NCBI GenBank assembly: GCA_937920085.1
Contig: CALETE010000038.1
Coordinates: 1-33,103 of the forward strand
Length of the DNA: 33,103 bases
Direction of reading: 5' to 3'
Source: an uncultured Alphaproteobacteria bacterium
GTDB taxonomy: Bacteria > Pseudomonadota > Alphaproteobacteria > Caulobacterales > Caulobacteraceae
Made by a program: the position numbers and the translations under genes. How positions within the stretch are numbered: position 1 is the stretch's first letter; every line of letters begins with the position of its first letter. Under the pieces are notes generated by a model. That model ran no database searches. It was not told the origin of the DNA and saw only the letters and a list, made by a program, of their open reading frames with translations. Positions 22,320 to 31,267 of the stretch are shown here, piece after piece.

Positions 22320-23015
22320 CTAGTCAATCAAGTCCAAGAGCGTCGCCTCAAGGGGTTTAGCTGCAGCGGTTTTCCAGGCCAGGGTGCTTCGGGCCAGGGG
22401 CTTGAGCGTTTCGCGGGAAAGTCCAGCAACCCCGAGATGGGGCAAGGGATGCTGGCGCAGCAGATTTGCCAGAACTTCAGCCGCCTTGGCCGAGTGAACC
22501 AGGGCAACATCCATTTCCGCCATTTCGGCGATCTGGTCGTCGGTCAGAACTGTGGGGCAGGTGTCATAGATCGCCACGCCACGGGCCGCCATGCCCTGGG
22601 ACTCAAGGGCCGCCACCAGATCTCCCGCCGGCTCAAGGGCACCGGGGTGGAGAACCACCCCCGTGATTTCCCGCCGCCGCTCCACAATGCCCTGGGCGAG
22701 GACCGAAACATCACGATCAGATGATAGAACCCGCCGAAACCCTGCCGCCCAGGCTGCCTTGGCGGTCGCGGCGCCCACGGCGAAAACCCGAATCTGCCGC
22801 TCAGAGCTAAGGTCACAAAACGCGCGGACGCCGTTATTACTGGTGAAGGCCAAGGCCCCGACCCCGGACAAATCCAGGGGCTCTGTCACCTGGGGGCGAA
22901 CTTCCAGCAGGGGCATGACCCAGGGATCATGGCCGCGCTCACGGACCTGAACGGCCGTGCCAGATGCGGCCGGCTCTGTCCGTGTGATCCAGATCCGCTT
23001 ACGCCGGTTGGCCAT
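22320..23015 (-). CDS. hemD: uroporphyrinogen-III synthase
   Basis: A 231-residue cytoplasmic enzyme that cyclises hydroxymethylbilane to uroporphyrinogen III with inversion of ring D. The family is poorly conserved. The recognisable parts are WITRTEPAASGTAVQV at the start, LAFTSNNGVRAFCDL near residue 55, FAVGAATAKAAWAAGF and the second-domain stretch VALVHSAKAAEVLANLL. AGGA lies eight bases before the ATG. It follows hemC on the same strand after 141 bp, the normal pathway order. The length is slightly short but within range for the family. Confidence 0.88.
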   Translation of the reverse strand: MANRRKRIWITRTEPAASGTAVQVRERGHDPWVMPLLEVRPQVTEPLDLSGVGALAFTSNNGVRAFCDLSSERQIRVFAVGAATAKAAWAAGFRRVLSSDRDVSVLAQGIVERRREITGVVLHPGALEPAGDLVAALESQGMAARGVAIYDTCPTVLTDDQIAEMAEMDVALVHSAKAAEVLANLLRQHPLPHLGVAGLSRETLKPLARSTLAWKTAAAKPLEATLLDLID

Positions 23016-23156
23016 TTATGATCCTAAGGTCTCGGAGTGCGAGCCCTGACCCGCATGAAGCGCTTGCCATAAGCCTTGGCAAGGACGGGAGAGGTGTCTG
23101 CGCAAAATCTGTCAGCCCTGTGTCCTTGGACGCTTTTAGTCGGAATTCATAGACGC

Positions 23157-24110
23157 CTAATCCGGCAGTATGATCAAATCGCCACCTTCGGCCAGCAAGG
23201 CCGACCCGAGCTCAAGGCCCAAGGCCTGTGCGGAACTTTCGGGCTCAGGTCCAAGCAAGACCTCGCCCTGGCGGCGGAATCTGTGCCGTCCATCTGGCGA
23301 AAGGGCCTCGACAATCAGATTTAACGAGTCGCCAGTTATGCGGGCGTGGGCCCCGATAGGGGTCTTGCAGGACCCTTCAAGGGCAGAGAGCGCGCCGCGC
23401 TCGGCGGCAATTGCGACAATGGTCGGCTCGTGACGCAGGGCCAGGACCCAGGCGGCGTTCTGATCTTCCACCCGGGTCTGAATGGCCAGGGCACCCTGGC
23501 CCGGGGCTGGCGGAACCTCCACCGGGTCGATCAGGCTCTTGGGAAGATGGCCAAGGCCCAGTCGCTTCAGCCCTGACAGGGCCAGCAAAATGCCATCGGC
23601 ATCACCCGCCGCCAGCTTGGCCAGACGGGTATCCACATTGCCCCTCAGCATCTGTACGTCCAGGTCTGGCCGGCGATAGAGGCTCTGGGCCTGTCGGCGC
23701 AGGGAGGCGGTACCCAGGCGCGCGCCTTGGGGCAGGTCTTCCAGCCGATCAACTGTGTGGCTTAGGAAGGCGTCTCGGGCGTCTTCCCGTTCCGGTATGG
23801 CGGCAATCACCAGACCGGGGGGACATTCGGCAGGCATGTCCTTGAGGGAGTGAATGGCGCAATCGATTTCACCGGCCAGCAGGGCCTCTTCGATTTCCTT
23901 GGTGAACAGGCCCTTGCCGCCGATTTCCAGCAGGCGGCGGTCCTGGATTCGGTCGCCGGTGGTGGTGATGACGATCAGCGGTGCGACCCGCTCGACATCC
24001 TGTGGACCCGCCCCCAAAGCCGCCGCAATGGCCCTCTGCATGAGACCGGCCTGGGCCAGGGAAAGTTTGGAGCCTCGGGCCCCGATCCGGACTTGCGGTT
24101 GCGTGGGCAC
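23157..24110 (-). CDS. hemC: hydroxymethylbilane synthase (porphobilinogen deaminase)
   Basis: A 317-residue cytoplasmic enzyme that polymerises four porphobilinogens into hydroxymethylbilane. RIGARGSKLSLAQA at 8-21, the catalytic aspartate D91 in HSLKDMP, the RLGTASLRRQAQ stretch and C248 in LEGSCKTPIGAH, which anchors the dipyrromethane cofactor, are all present. It starts with GTG at 24110; no ATG gives a better N-terminus. It is divergent from tsaD with about 80 bp between the starts and is followed by hemD. Confidence 0.96.
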   Translation of the reverse strand: MPTQPQVRIGARGSKLSLAQAGLMQRAIAAALGAGPQDVERVAPLIVITTTGDRIQDRRLLEIGGKGLFTKEIEEALLAGEIDCAIHSLKDMPAECPPGLVIAAIPEREDARDAFLSHTVDRLEDLPQGARLGTASLRRQAQSLYRRPDLDVQMLRGNVDTRLAKLAAGDADGILLALSGLKRLGLGHLPKSLIDPVEVPPAPGQGALAIQTRVEDQNAAWVLALRHEPTIVAIAAERGALSALEGSCKTPIGAHARITGDSLNLIVEALSPDGRHRFRRQGEVLLGPEPESSAQALGLELGSALLAEGGDLIILPD

Positions 24111-24190
24111 GGCTGGGAAGCTACCTCGATGCGTTGAAGCTCCCGCCTGCTACAGGACCAGACCTAAAGTCGCAACCTGATGACGCTCCA

Positions 24191-25279
24191 ATGACACCTT
24201 TGACCCTGCTTGGCATTGAAACCAGCTGCGATGAAACGGCCGCCGCCGTGGTGCGTCGCCATGCCGATGGCCGGGTCGAGATCCTGTCCTCGATCATCGC
24301 CTCACAGATCGCCGAGCACGCCCCCTTTGGCGGGGTGGTGCCCGAAATCGCTGCCCGGGCCCATGTGGAAAGTATTGACGGCATTGTCGCACAGGCGCTG
24401 AAAGCCGCAGGCCTTGGCTATGAAGACCTGTCAGGGGTCGCCGCCACGGCGGGCCCTGGCCTGATCGGCGGGGTCATGGTCGGTCTGGCCTTTGGCAAGG
24501 CCGTCGCCCTGGCGCGGGGCCTGCCCCTGATCGCCGTCAATCACCTGGAGGGCCATGCGGTATCGGCCCGGCTGACCAGCGACATTCCCTATCCCTTCCT
24601 GCTCCTGTTGGTCTCAGGAGGTCATTGCCAATTGCTGTCTGTGGAAGGGGTCGGCCAGTGCCAGCGCATGGGCACCACCCTGGACGATGCGGCCGGCGAA
24701 GCCTTTGACAAGATCGCCAAGAGTTTGGGTCTGCCCTATCCCGGCGGTCCAGCCCTTGAAGCCCTAGCCCGTGACGGAGACCCGAGCGCCTATGACCTGC
24801 CCAAGGTCCGGTTGGGTCGCGGCAATCTGGACTTTTCCTTTTCGGGCCTAAAGACCGCCGCCGCCCGGCATGCTGGGGCCGTGACCTCGCCGACCGAGGC
24901 CGCCGACCTTGCCGCCGCATCCCAAGAGGCCATTGCCTGGCAGCTGGCCGACCGCACGGCCCAGGCCATGGACCTTTATAAGCTGGCCCATCCGGGGGCA
25001 GGTTTGCGGTTTGTGGTGGCGGGTGGAGTCGCCGCCAATGGGGCGATCCGCAGTCGCTTGACCCAGACGGCGGCGGATCATGGCTTTTCCTTTGACGCTC
25101 CGCCCCTGGTCTATTGCACGGATAATGCCGCCATGATCGCCCTGGCCGGGGCCGAGCGCCTGGCCCTTGGCCTCACCGATCCCTTAAGCTTCGCGGCACG
25201 GCCCAGATGGCCCCTGGATCTGGCCGCCGCGGCCGCCAGCCCCAGCCACCCCGCCGGTCGCAAGGGCGCCAAGGCATGA
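24191..25279 (+). CDS. tsaD: tRNA N6-adenosine threonylcarbamoyltransferase
   Basis: A 362-residue cytoplasmic enzyme (YgjD/Kae1/Gcp) that transfers threonylcarbamoyl to adenosine 37 of ANN-decoding tRNAs, working with TsaB and TsaE. LLGIETSCDETAAAVV opens the ASKHA nucleotide-binding fold, and the metal histidines are H118 and H122 in NHLEGH. GGVAANGAIR and DNAAMIALAG form the C-terminal signature. I place the start at 24191, where the protein begins as the family does; the frame is open from 24134 but the extra 19 residues look untranslated. Its TGA overlaps gpsA as ATGA. Confidence 0.95.
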   Translation: MTPLTLLGIETSCDETAAAVVRRHADGRVEILSSIIASQIAEHAPFGGVVPEIAARAHVESIDGIVAQALKAAGLGYEDLSGVAATAGPGLIGGVMVGLAFGKAVALARGLPLIAVNHLEGHAVSARLTSDIPYPFLLLLVSGGHCQLLSVEGVGQCQRMGTTLDDAAGEAFDKIAKSLGLPYPGGPALEALARDGDPSAYDLPKVRLGRGNLDFSFSGLKTAAARHAGAVTSPTEAADLAAASQEAIAWQLADRTAQAMDLYKLAHPGAGLRFVVAGGVAANGAIRSRLTQTAADHGFSFDAPPLVYCTDNAAMIALAGAERLALGLTDPLSFAARPRWPLDLAAAAASPSHPAGRKGAKA

Positions 25280-26271
25280 GGATTTCGTCAGCCGGTGTTC
25301 TGGGGGGCGGGGCCTGGGGGACGGCCCTCGCCCTGGTCTGCGCCCGGGCGGGACTGAAAACCCACCTGTGGATTCGCGAGCCAGACGCCCTGGCAGCCAT
25401 AGCCGAGACCGGCCAGAACACCCCCTTCCTGCCCGGCATCGACCTGGGCGAAGGCGTCACCGCCACTGGCAATATGGCCGATCTGGCCGCCAGCGACATC
25501 CTGCTCTGCGTGGTCCCTGCCCAACACCTGCGCTCAGGCCTGACCGCCTTTGCCCCCCATCTGAGGCCCGGAACCCCTGTCCTACTTTGCGCCAAGGGGG
25601 TGGAACAGGGCTCCCTCAAACTGATGACAGAGGTCCTGGCTGAAACCTTGCCCGCCGCCCGGCCCGCCGTCCTATCGGGGCCAAGCTTTGCCCGGGAGGT
25701 GGCCATGGGCCTGCCCACCGCCGTCACCCTGGCCTGCCCCGATGAAGACCTAGGTCCCCAGCTGGCGGCGGCCATCGCCACCCCGACCTTCCGGCCCTAT
25801 GTGGCCAGCGACATGGTCGGTGCGGAAATCGGGGGCTCAGTCAAAAACGTCCTGGCCATAGCCTGCGGCATTGTCGAAGGCCGGGGCCTGGGCCGCAGCG
25901 CCCATGCGGCCCTGATCACCCGGGGCTTTGCGGAAATGATCCGCCTGGCCGAAGCCCTGGGCGGCCGGGCTGAAACCGTCGCAGGCCTCTGTGGCCTGGG
26001 CGATCTGGTCCTCACCTGTTCCAGCCCCCAGTCGCGGAATATGAGCGTCGGCCTAGCCCTAGGGCAGGGCCAGTCCCTGACGCAGGCCCTGTCCGGCAAG
26101 CTGTCCGTCGCAGAGGGCGTCGCCTCGGCCCCGGCCGTGCGCCAGTTGGCCCGAAAGCTGGGGGTCGAAACCCCAATTTGCGAAGCCGTCGCCGCCATAC
26201 TGGCTGGCGAGGCCGATATTGATCAGGCCATATCTGGCCTGCTGTCCCGTCCTTTAAAATCTGAACATTAG
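25276..26271 (+). CDS. gpsA: glycerol-3-phosphate dehydrogenase [NAD(P)+]
   Basis: A 331-residue cytoplasmic enzyme reducing dihydroxyacetone phosphate to sn-glycerol 3-phosphate for phospholipid synthesis. GVLGGGAWGTAL at 7-18 is the dinucleotide-binding loop, CAKGVE contains K107, and the catalytic lysine is K190 in GGSVKNVLAIACGI. LSGPSFARE and GLGDLVLTCSS are also family signatures. The start at 25276 is chosen because it overlaps the tsaD stop by four bases (ATGA) and puts the Rossmann loop at the N-terminus. The longer frame from 25207 would lie mostly inside tsaD. Confidence 0.96.
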   Translation: MRISSAGVLGGGAWGTALALVCARAGLKTHLWIREPDALAAIAETGQNTPFLPGIDLGEGVTATGNMADLAASDILLCVVPAQHLRSGLTAFAPHLRPGTPVLLCAKGVEQGSLKLMTEVLAETLPAARPAVLSGPSFAREVAMGLPTAVTLACPDEDLGPQLAAAIATPTFRPYVASDMVGAEIGGSVKNVLAIACGIVEGRGLGRSAHAALITRGFAEMIRLAEALGGRAETVAGLCGLGDLVLTCSSPQSRNMSVGLALGQGQSLTQALSGKLSVAEGVASAPAVRQLARKLGVETPICEAVAAILAGEADIDQAISGLLSRPLKSEH

Positions 26272-26281
26272 GATTACCCCC

Positions 26282-26569
26282 ATGGCCCTCTACGTCCTCG
26301 TCTGCCGCGACAAGCCCGACAGCCTCGACCTTCGTCTGGCCACCCGGTCAGAGCATTTGGCCTATGCCGGAACCTTTACGGAGAAGATGAAGTTGGCTGG
26401 GCCAATCCTCAGTGAGACGGGCGACATGGCCGGCTCCATGCTGATCTTTGACTTCGAAACCGTGGAAGAGGCCTGGGCCTTCAACAAGGGCGACCCCTAC
26501 ACCAAGGCTGGGTTGTTCGCCGACGTGCAGGTCTTTCCCTTCAAGGTCAGCATCGGGGCCCTGGGGTGA
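26282..26569 (+). CDS. YciI-family protein
   Basis: A 95-residue small soluble protein with the dimeric alpha-beta barrel of the YciI family. The N-terminal strand YVLVCRDKPDSLDLRLATRSEHLAY contains the conserved acid and histidine region, and EEAWAFNKGDPYTKAGLFADVQVFPF is the C-terminal signature. The reaction is unknown for nearly all members. AGGA lies eight bases before the ATG and the gene follows gpsA by 10 bp. Its stop overlaps the next gene as GTGA, so the two are translationally coupled. Confidence 0.9.
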   Translation: MALYVLVCRDKPDSLDLRLATRSEHLAYAGTFTEKMKLAGPILSETGDMAGSMLIFDFETVEEAWAFNKGDPYTKAGLFADVQVFPFKVSIGALG

Positions 26570-26934
26570 GCCGAGATTCGCCGGACAATCCCGCGCGCCC
26601 CGACCCCGGAACCCGGCTCTGCCGGATTGAGGACATTGGCGATCCGGGGGCCAAGGGCTTTCGGTTCCGCAAGGACCAGGCCCTGTTCGCCGGATTCCTG
26701 GTTCGTCAGGGGGAGGCGGTTGTCGGCTATGTGGATTCCTGCCCGCACAATGGCTGGCCCCTGGCGGTGTTTGACGACCTTTACCTAACCAAACCGGGCG
26801 ACCGCATTCTCTGCGCGGCCCATGGCGCCGTCTTTCGGCCCGATGACGGCCTCTGCGTCGGCGGCCCCTGCGCGGGCGATAGCCTGACCCCTTGGGCGAT
26901 TGAAGTGGTCAATGGCGAGGTGAGGACGGCCTAG
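26566..26934 (+). CDS. Rieske-type [2Fe-2S] ferredoxin-like protein
   Basis: A 122-residue soluble protein with the cluster ligands C59 and H61 in CPHNGWPL and C83 and H86 in CAAHGAVF, followed by the GLCVGGPCAG loop. This is a stand-alone Rieske domain with no oxygenase partner nearby, so it may act as an electron carrier. The start is GTG at 26566, overlapping the YciI stop by four bases. Its own stop TAG overlaps the convergent creatininase-family stop within a CTAG palindrome. Confidence 0.9.
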   Translation: MSRDSPDNPARPDPGTRLCRIEDIGDPGAKGFRFRKDQALFAGFLVRQGEAVVGYVDSCPHNGWPLAVFDDLYLTKPGDRILCAAHGAVFRPDDGLCVGGPCAGDSLTPWAIEVVNGEVRTA

Positions 26935-27683
26935 GCCCCCGGCGCGACCTCAGCCGAAAACTCCGCCACATCGATCAAGAGGCTTTCCGCCGCCTTGGCC
27001 ACCAGTTCGCCGCCCTTTTCCGGGGTCGCTTGGCCGGGATCAGAACCCATCCGGCCGTCGGGATAGCGGGCGCGGAAATCCATGGCTTCGCGGATCGGGC
27101 CGGTGGGGGCGATCTGCGGGGCGTAGTTGGCGGTCTTGATGGAGTCTGGATAACCCCACTGGGTCACTGCGATTTCGGACGGGGTGGCGTGGCTGCCATG
27201 GCCGGTGGGGAACTGGCGGTTGGCGATGGGCATGACGCCCTTCAGGTCCCACCAGTTTTTCAGCTTCAGGGAAAAGCCCCGGGGACGGCCGAAATAGCTG
27301 GCCTCGGCATAGAGCTCGGAAAAGGCCGCCTCGATGGTGGCGACATTGCCGCCGTGGCCATTGAGGAAATAGATCTTGGTAAACCCATGCCCCGCCAGGG
27401 AGCGGCACCAGTCGCCAATGGCGGCGATAAAGGTGGTGGGCCGCAGACTGACCGTGCCGGGAAAGCCCAGATGGTGCTGGGCCATGCCCACATTAAAGGT
27501 TGGGCCGACAATGATGTCGCCGCCCTTTTGCGCCTCATGGGCGATGATTTCTGGACAAAGCCAGTCGGTTCCCAGCAGGCCAGTAGGGCCATGCTGTTCA
27601 TTGGAGCCGATTGGAATGATTACCGTCTGGGACCGCTTCAGGAAGTCTTCAACCTCGGCCCAGGTGGACAGGTGCAGCAGCAT
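26931..27683 (-). CDS. creatininase-family amidohydrolase
   Basis: A 250-residue metal-dependent amidohydrolase fold. Likely metal ligands sit in IPIGSNEQHGPTGLLGTDW (E29, H31, D40) and in the FLNGHGGN and GHGSHATPSE motifs. Family members hydrolyse creatinine, process formamide intermediates of riboflavin or F420 routes, or act in mycofactocin maturation. None of those pathways is visible here, so the substrate is open. GGAG lies about eight bases before the ATG. The gene is convergent with the Rieske gene and divergent from acs. Confidence 0.88.
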   Translation of the reverse strand: MLLHLSTWAEVEDFLKRSQTVIIPIGSNEQHGPTGLLGTDWLCPEIIAHEAQKGGDIIVGPTFNVGMAQHHLGFPGTVSLRPTTFIAAIGDWCRSLAGHGFTKIYFLNGHGGNVATIEAAFSELYAEASYFGRPRGFSLKLKNWWDLKGVMPIANRQFPTGHGSHATPSEIAVTQWGYPDSIKTANYAPQIAPTGPIREAMDFRARYPDGRMGSDPGQATPEKGGELVAKAAESLLIDVAEFSAEVAPGA

Positions 27684-27840
27684 GAGGAACTCCGAAGGGA
27701 AAATCTTGAGGCAAGGCTAGGCCGCTGCGTGCCTTCAGGAAAGCGGGAACACCCCATTCCTTTGCGAAAATAACCCACTGCCTAGTTGCGCAGACCTAGG
27801 GTCTCCGCATAACTCGCCGGAACGCAAGATTTAGGGAGTA

Positions 27841-29784
27841 ATGGCCGTGAGCGAAGGTGAAGTTTTCCCAGTTCCGCAGGCCCTGGCCGATACGGCGCAC
27901 ATGAATGCGGCGGCCTATGACGCGGCTGTGGCGCGGGTTGAGAGCGATCCTGAAGGCTATTGGCGCGATGTCGCCAAGCGTCTGGACTGGTCGACCTTCC
28001 CGACCAAGATCAAGGACACCTCCTTCCACAAGCATCCCTTCCACATCCGCTGGTATGAGGACGGGATCCTGAATGTCTCGGTAAACTGCCTAGATCGCCA
28101 TCTGGCCGCCCGGGGCGACCAGGTCGCGGTGATCTGGGAGAGTGATGAACCCGATCTGATGGACAAGATCACCTATCGCCAGCTCCATGCCGATGTTTGC
28201 CGTATGGCCAATATCCTGAAGGCCAAGGGCGTCAAAAAGGGTGACCGGGTCACCATCTACCTGCCCATGATCCCCCAGGCCGCTGTCGCCATGCTGGCCT
28301 GCGCCCGGATTGGCGCGGTGCACTCGGTGATCTTTGGCGGCTTCTCGCCCGACAGCATTGCCGGGCGCATCCAGGACTGCGACTCCCGCATTGTCATCAC
28401 CGCCGACGAAGGCCTGCGGGGCGGCAAGATCGTGCCGCTGAAGCGTAATGTGGACGAGGCCCTGGCCTCCTGTCCGGATGTCACCGACGTCATTGTCGTG
28501 CGCCGCACCAAGGCCGACGTGCCCATGCTGGCCGGGCGGGACGCCTTCTATTCCGATCTCAAAACCACGGTTTCTGACCAGTGCGATCCCGAGCCGATGA
28601 ATGCTGAGGATCCCTTGTTCATCCTCTACACCTCCGGCTCCACCGGAAAGCCCAAGGGGGTGTTGCACACCACCGGCGGCTATCTGACCTGGGCGGCTCA
28701 CACTCACGAGCTGGTCTTTGATTATCGCCCCGGCGAGGTCTTCTGGTGCACGGCCGATGTGGGTTGGGTCACGGGGCACAGCTATGTGGTCTATGGCCCC
28801 CTGGCCAATGCGGCCACCACAGTCATGTTCGAGGGCGTCCCCAACTATCCCACCAATTCCCGGTTCTGGGAGGTGATCGACAAGCACCAGGTCGAGATCT
28901 TCTATACCGCCCCCACGGCCATACGCGCCCTGATGCGAGACGGTGACGAGCCGGTGACCAAGACCTCCCGCAAGTCCCTGCGCCTGATCGGTACGGTGGG
29001 CGAGCCCATCAATCCCGAGGCCTGGCTCTGGTATCACCGGGTGGTGGGCGATGGCCGTTGCCCCATCGTCGACACCTACTGGCAGACCGAGACCGGGGCC
29101 TGTCTGGCTTCGCCCCTGCCCGGTGCCACGGCGCTCAAGCCCGGCTCCTGCGCCAAGCCCCTGCCTGGGGTGAAGTTCGAACTGGTGGACGCCGAGGGCG
29201 TGGTCCTGCATGGCGCCGCCAATGGCAATCTGGTGATCACCGACTCCTGGCCCGGCCAGATGCGCACGGTCTATGGCGACCATGAGCGGTTCTTCAACAC
29301 CTACTTCTCCACCTATGGCGGCAAGTACTTCACCGGCGACGGCTGCCGGCGGGATGAGGACGGCTATTACTGGATCACCGGCCGGGTGGATGACGTCATC
29401 AATGTCTCTGGCCACCGTTTGGGCACGGCCGAGATTGAAAGCGCCCTGGTCTCCAACGAGAATGTCGCTGAGGCCGCCGTGGTCGGCTATCCCCACGACG
29501 TCAAGGGTCAGGGCATTTACTGCTTCGTCACCCTTAAGGCCGATGTGGTGCCCACCGACATCCTGCAAGCCGAGCTTAAGGGCTGGGTGCGCCGGGAAAT
29601 CGGACCCTTTGCCGCCCCAGACATTGTCCAGTTCGCGCCAGGCCTGCCCAAGACCCGGTCAGGCAAGATTATGCGCCGCATTCTGCGCAAGATTGCCGAG
29701 AACGACCTGTCTAACCTTGGCGACACCACCACCCTGGCAGATCCTTCGGTGGTGGATGACCTGGTAAGGAATCGGGCGACCTAG
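27841..29784 (+). CDS. acs: acetyl-CoA synthetase (AMP-forming)
   Basis: A 647-residue cytoplasmic enzyme that activates acetate to acetyl-CoA through acetyl-AMP. YTSGSTGKPKGVLHTTGGY is the P-loop-like adenylation motif, DTYWQTETG the acyl pocket motif, and YFTGDGCRRDEDGYYWITGR the hinge region. LPKTRSGKIMRR at the C-terminus holds lysine 609, the residue that is acetylated to switch off this enzyme in well-studied bacteria. AGGGAG precedes the ATG. The small palindrome AGACC-TAG-GGTCT at 27792-27804 lies in its upstream region. A sirtuin gene at 19434-20195 could supply the deacetylase. Confidence 0.97.
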   Translation: MAVSEGEVFPVPQALADTAHMNAAAYDAAVARVESDPEGYWRDVAKRLDWSTFPTKIKDTSFHKHPFHIRWYEDGILNVSVNCLDRHLAARGDQVAVIWESDEPDLMDKITYRQLHADVCRMANILKAKGVKKGDRVTIYLPMIPQAAVAMLACARIGAVHSVIFGGFSPDSIAGRIQDCDSRIVITADEGLRGGKIVPLKRNVDEALASCPDVTDVIVVRRTKADVPMLAGRDAFYSDLKTTVSDQCDPEPMNAEDPLFILYTSGSTGKPKGVLHTTGGYLTWAAHTHELVFDYRPGEVFWCTADVGWVTGHSYVVYGPLANAATTVMFEGVPNYPTNSRFWEVIDKHQVEIFYTAPTAIRALMRDGDEPVTKTSRKSLRLIGTVGEPINPEAWLWYHRVVGDGRCPIVDTYWQTETGACLASPLPGATALKPGSCAKPLPGVKFELVDAEGVVLHGAANGNLVITDSWPGQMRTVYGDHERFFNTYFSTYGGKYFTGDGCRRDEDGYYWITGRVDDVINVSGHRLGTAEIESALVSNENVAEAAVVGYPHDVKGQGIYCFVTLKADVVPTDILQAELKGWVRREIGPFAAPDIVQFAPGLPKTRSGKIMRRILRKIAENDLSNLGDTTTLADPSVVDDLVRNRAT

Positions 29785-29796
29785 ACCGGCACCGTT

Positions 29797-30783
29797 ATGA
29801 GCCCGGACCTGCCACCGGCCCTGCGCCAGGGGGTAGACGCCCTCTTGAACGGGGTCAGACGATCGGGCCTTGCGGCGCGGTCGTCCGACCTTTCCGACGG
29901 TTATCGTGCGGGCAAGGCCTCAAAGGTCGTGATCCGCAGCGCCGAAGATGCTGCCGCCTACGCCGCAGCCAGACTGCCAGCCACCTATGCCGCAGTGGCC
30001 AGGGCCCTGTCAGAGGCCGATGCCCGCCTGGTTGATTTTCAGCCGACATCCCTGCTGGACGCCGGATCGGGACCCGGTGCCGCCGGGTGGGCGGCGATGC
30101 AGCTTTGGGACAGTCTGGAAACCGCCGTCCTCCTGGACTCCAGCCGCATCTTCCTGGATCTGGCAGAGCGCCTTGCCACTCAGGGCCCTCCGGCCCTGGC
30201 CCAAGCCGAGCGCCGCTTGGTAGATCTGACCCAGGCCGGGGCCTGGCCAAGGGTGGATTTGGTCTTGGCCAGCTATGTTCTGGCTGAACTCCCGCAGGAC
30301 AAGATCCCCAGCGTCGTCGAACGTCTCTGGTCGGCTTGCGGCGGCCTTCTGGTCTTGGTGGAGCCTGGTTCCGGAGAGGGATGGGGTCGGATCAAGCTGG
30401 CGCGGGATAGATTGATCGCCCTGGACGCTGTCCTCGTCGCCCCCTGTGCCCATGCCCTGCCCTGCCCGATCCAAGCGCCGGACTGGTGTCACTTCGTGCA
30501 GCGCCTGCCCAGGTCCCGGGACCACCGGCAGGCTAAGGGTGCCGAGCGCCCCTTCGAGGACGAGAAGTTTATCTATCTGATCGCAGCCCGACCTGAACTG
30601 ACGCTCACGGGTCAGGCACCGCGCATTCTCGCCCCGCCTCGAGCGTCAAAGATCGGGATAGATTTCAAGATCTGTACCGCCGCCGGCACCTGCGTAACCC
30701 GCACGGTCGAGCGACGGGATAAGGCCAACTTCCCGGCGGCGCGACGTTTAGACTGGGGTGATCTTGCCCTTGGGGACGAATAA
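29797..30783 (+). CDS. Rsm22-family methyltransferase-like protein
   Basis: A 328-residue protein with a SAM-binding loop LLDAGSGPGAAGWA at 86-99. A cysteine cluster follows with C217, H219, C223 and C231 in CAHALPCPIQAPDWCHF, the metal or iron-sulfur site of the Rsm22/METTL17 family. These proteins are associated with the small ribosomal subunit and its assembly, mostly known from mitochondria. The bacterial role is inferred. The gene begins 12 bp after acs, so it is probably co-transcribed, and it lacks a strong ribosome binding site of its own. Confidence 0.87.
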   Translation: MSPDLPPALRQGVDALLNGVRRSGLAARSSDLSDGYRAGKASKVVIRSAEDAAAYAAARLPATYAAVARALSEADARLVDFQPTSLLDAGSGPGAAGWAAMQLWDSLETAVLLDSSRIFLDLAERLATQGPPALAQAERRLVDLTQAGAWPRVDLVLASYVLAELPQDKIPSVVERLWSACGGLLVLVEPGSGEGWGRIKLARDRLIALDAVLVAPCAHALPCPIQAPDWCHFVQRLPRSRDHRQAKGAERPFEDEKFIYLIAARPELTLTGQAPRILAPPRASKIGIDFKICTAAGTCVTRTVERRDKANFPAARRLDWGDLALGDE

Positions 30784-30806
30784 GATCCCAGGAATCGAAA
30801 CAGGCT

Positions 30807-31187
30807 CTAGTGTGGGGGCTCTTCTGGGGGGGGCGTGACCACGTCCAAGAGATCGCCCATCTTATCTTCGGCGGGCTTTGTGGCGGGTTTGACCACCGCA
30901 GGCACTTCACCCGTGGGTGCCGCCACCAACGCATCGGCGGGATCAACTTCGGTTGTTTTTACGTCGGGTTTCTTGTCCGCCTGGGACGGCTGCGGCAGGG
31001 GCGCGTCTTCTACTAGGGGCTTGGCGTCTGTGGCCGTCAGGGCCTCAGCACTTTCGCCCTTAACCGATTCCCCCGGTAGGCGACCTTTTCGCGGCGCGTT
31101 CTGAAAGCCCAGAACAAGACCCACAAGGGCACAGCCGGCGATCAGCACGGCGACAATTTTCAACAGGCTGCGCGGCACGATCCACAT
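30807..31187 (-). CDS. uncharacterised membrane-anchored Pro/Ala-rich protein
   Basis: The 126-residue frame has one hydrophobic segment at about 8-28 (preceded by R6 and K10), then a low-complexity tail rich in Pro, Ala, Lys, Asp and Glu ending PPPEEPPH. This looks like a single-pass inner-membrane protein with a disordered periplasmic tail. I do not recognise a family. It is convergent with the Rsm22 gene (23 bp apart) and divergent from ftsK. No good ribosome binding site precedes the ATG. Codon use fits a real gene, but the call rests mostly on composition and position. Confidence 0.6.
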   Translation of the reverse strand: MWIVPRSLLKIVAVLIAGCALVGLVLGFQNAPRKGRLPGESVKGESAEALTATDAKPLVEDAPLPQPSQADKKPDVKTTEVDPADALVAAPTGEVPAVVKPATKPAEDKMGDLLDVVTPPPEEPPH

Positions 31188-31267
31188 GACGGATTATCTA
31201 AAGGGCGGAATTGAAAAGGGGAAGTCAGATTGCAGCGGAGCACTTATCTAGCCGTCCAATGCGATAG

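Noticed and set aside
23063..23083. Inverted repeat CTTGCC/GGCAAG between hemC and hemD as a terminator or promoter signal
   Set aside because: Six pairs with a nine-base loop and no T-run; too weak to support a call.
28090..29568. Long open frame (492 codons) opposite acs
   Set aside because: Same reason: an antisense shadow of a fully motif-supported gene.
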